Source: an uncultured Bacilli bacterium (GTDB lineage: Bacteria; Bacillota_I; Bacilli_A; ML615J-28; CAG-698). From it: 32,827 nucleotides of DNA. The notes under the pieces are model-generated. The model was not told the DNA's origin. It did not search any database and saw nothing but the letters and a program-made list of their open reading frames with translations. Where the stretch lies: NCBI GenBank assembly GCA_947627195.1, contig CANQVC010000017.1, positions 1 through 32,827 on the forward strand, read 5' to 3'. This document shows positions 32,778 to 32,827 of this stretch, in pieces. Positions within the stretch are counted from its first letter, which is position 1. The number at the start of each line of letters is the position of its first letter. A program made the position numbers and the translations under genes.

Positions 32778-32827
32778 TCAATAATTCTTGCCTCATCTCG
32801 CTTCTCAATGTAGCATCCAAATTTGAA

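Noticed and set aside
32695-32827. Minus-strand open frame at the right edge that could be HsdM or an HsdS first domain
   Set aside because: Only about 44 codons are visible and they match no motif I recognise; the HsdS-like linker is in a different frame.

Overview
The window comes from a very AT-rich bacterium. It uses the standard code: TGA is a stop (for example at the end of the type III methyltransferase gene) and Trp is TGG. Shine-Dalgarno sites are strong, and the surface proteins are BspA-type leucine-rich repeat and Cys-rich repeat proteins. Conjugation proteins resemble the ICE families first named in mycoplasmas. Together these suggest a gut Bacilli / Acholeplasma-like lineage (RF39, Erysipelotrichia or relatives); this assignment is inference. 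From about 31.29 kb to the right edge the DNA is visibly richer in G+C and looks clostridial.

Layout. (1) 1-9.1 kb is a defence and resolvase-rich region. Two copies of a short palindromic element with ISL3-like ends flank a truncated membrane-protein gene, a decayed resolvase tail and a two-gene ATPase + TOPRIM-like module (AbiL/PARIS type). A type III restriction-modification pair (mod-res), a Hin-like serine resolvase and a stand-alone AAA+ ATPase follow. (2) 9.3-16.4 kb is chromosome-like. It holds a large lipoprotein with Cys-rich and LRR_5 repeats, a metallophosphatase, an EamA transporter, two related SmpA-like exported proteins and two copies of a promoter-repeat-terminator unit that looks like a small RNA family. 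(3) 16.7-31.29 kb is one end of an integrative conjugative element, all on the minus strand. In transcription order it has the C-terminal remnant of the coupling protein, a Cys-rich surface protein, a pilin-like protein, a VirB6-like membrane protein, a VirB4 ATPase and a 897-residue surface protein ending in a pilin-like domain. A promoter with a palindromic operator then drives TnpV, small regulators, a SHOCT-like small protein and three serine-recombinase-family genes, of which the middle one has no catalytic domain. (4) 31.3-32.8 kb is foreign-looking. It has two small genes, one a paralogue of the ribbon-helix-helix-like gene inside the element, and a type I specificity (hsdS) cassette flanked by 18-bp inverted repeats, which is the signature of an invertible specificity switch.

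How the parts work together. The conjugation genes would build a type IV secretion channel whose exposed parts carry Cys-rich repeats. The TnpV-SHOCT-recombinase operon would excise and integrate the element. The coupling protein is cut off at its 5' end exactly where base composition changes, so this copy is broken there or the assembly joins two sources. The most unusual items are the pilin-tailed surface protein, the catalytic-domain-less recombinase, the paired putative small RNAs and the hsdS inversion cassette.
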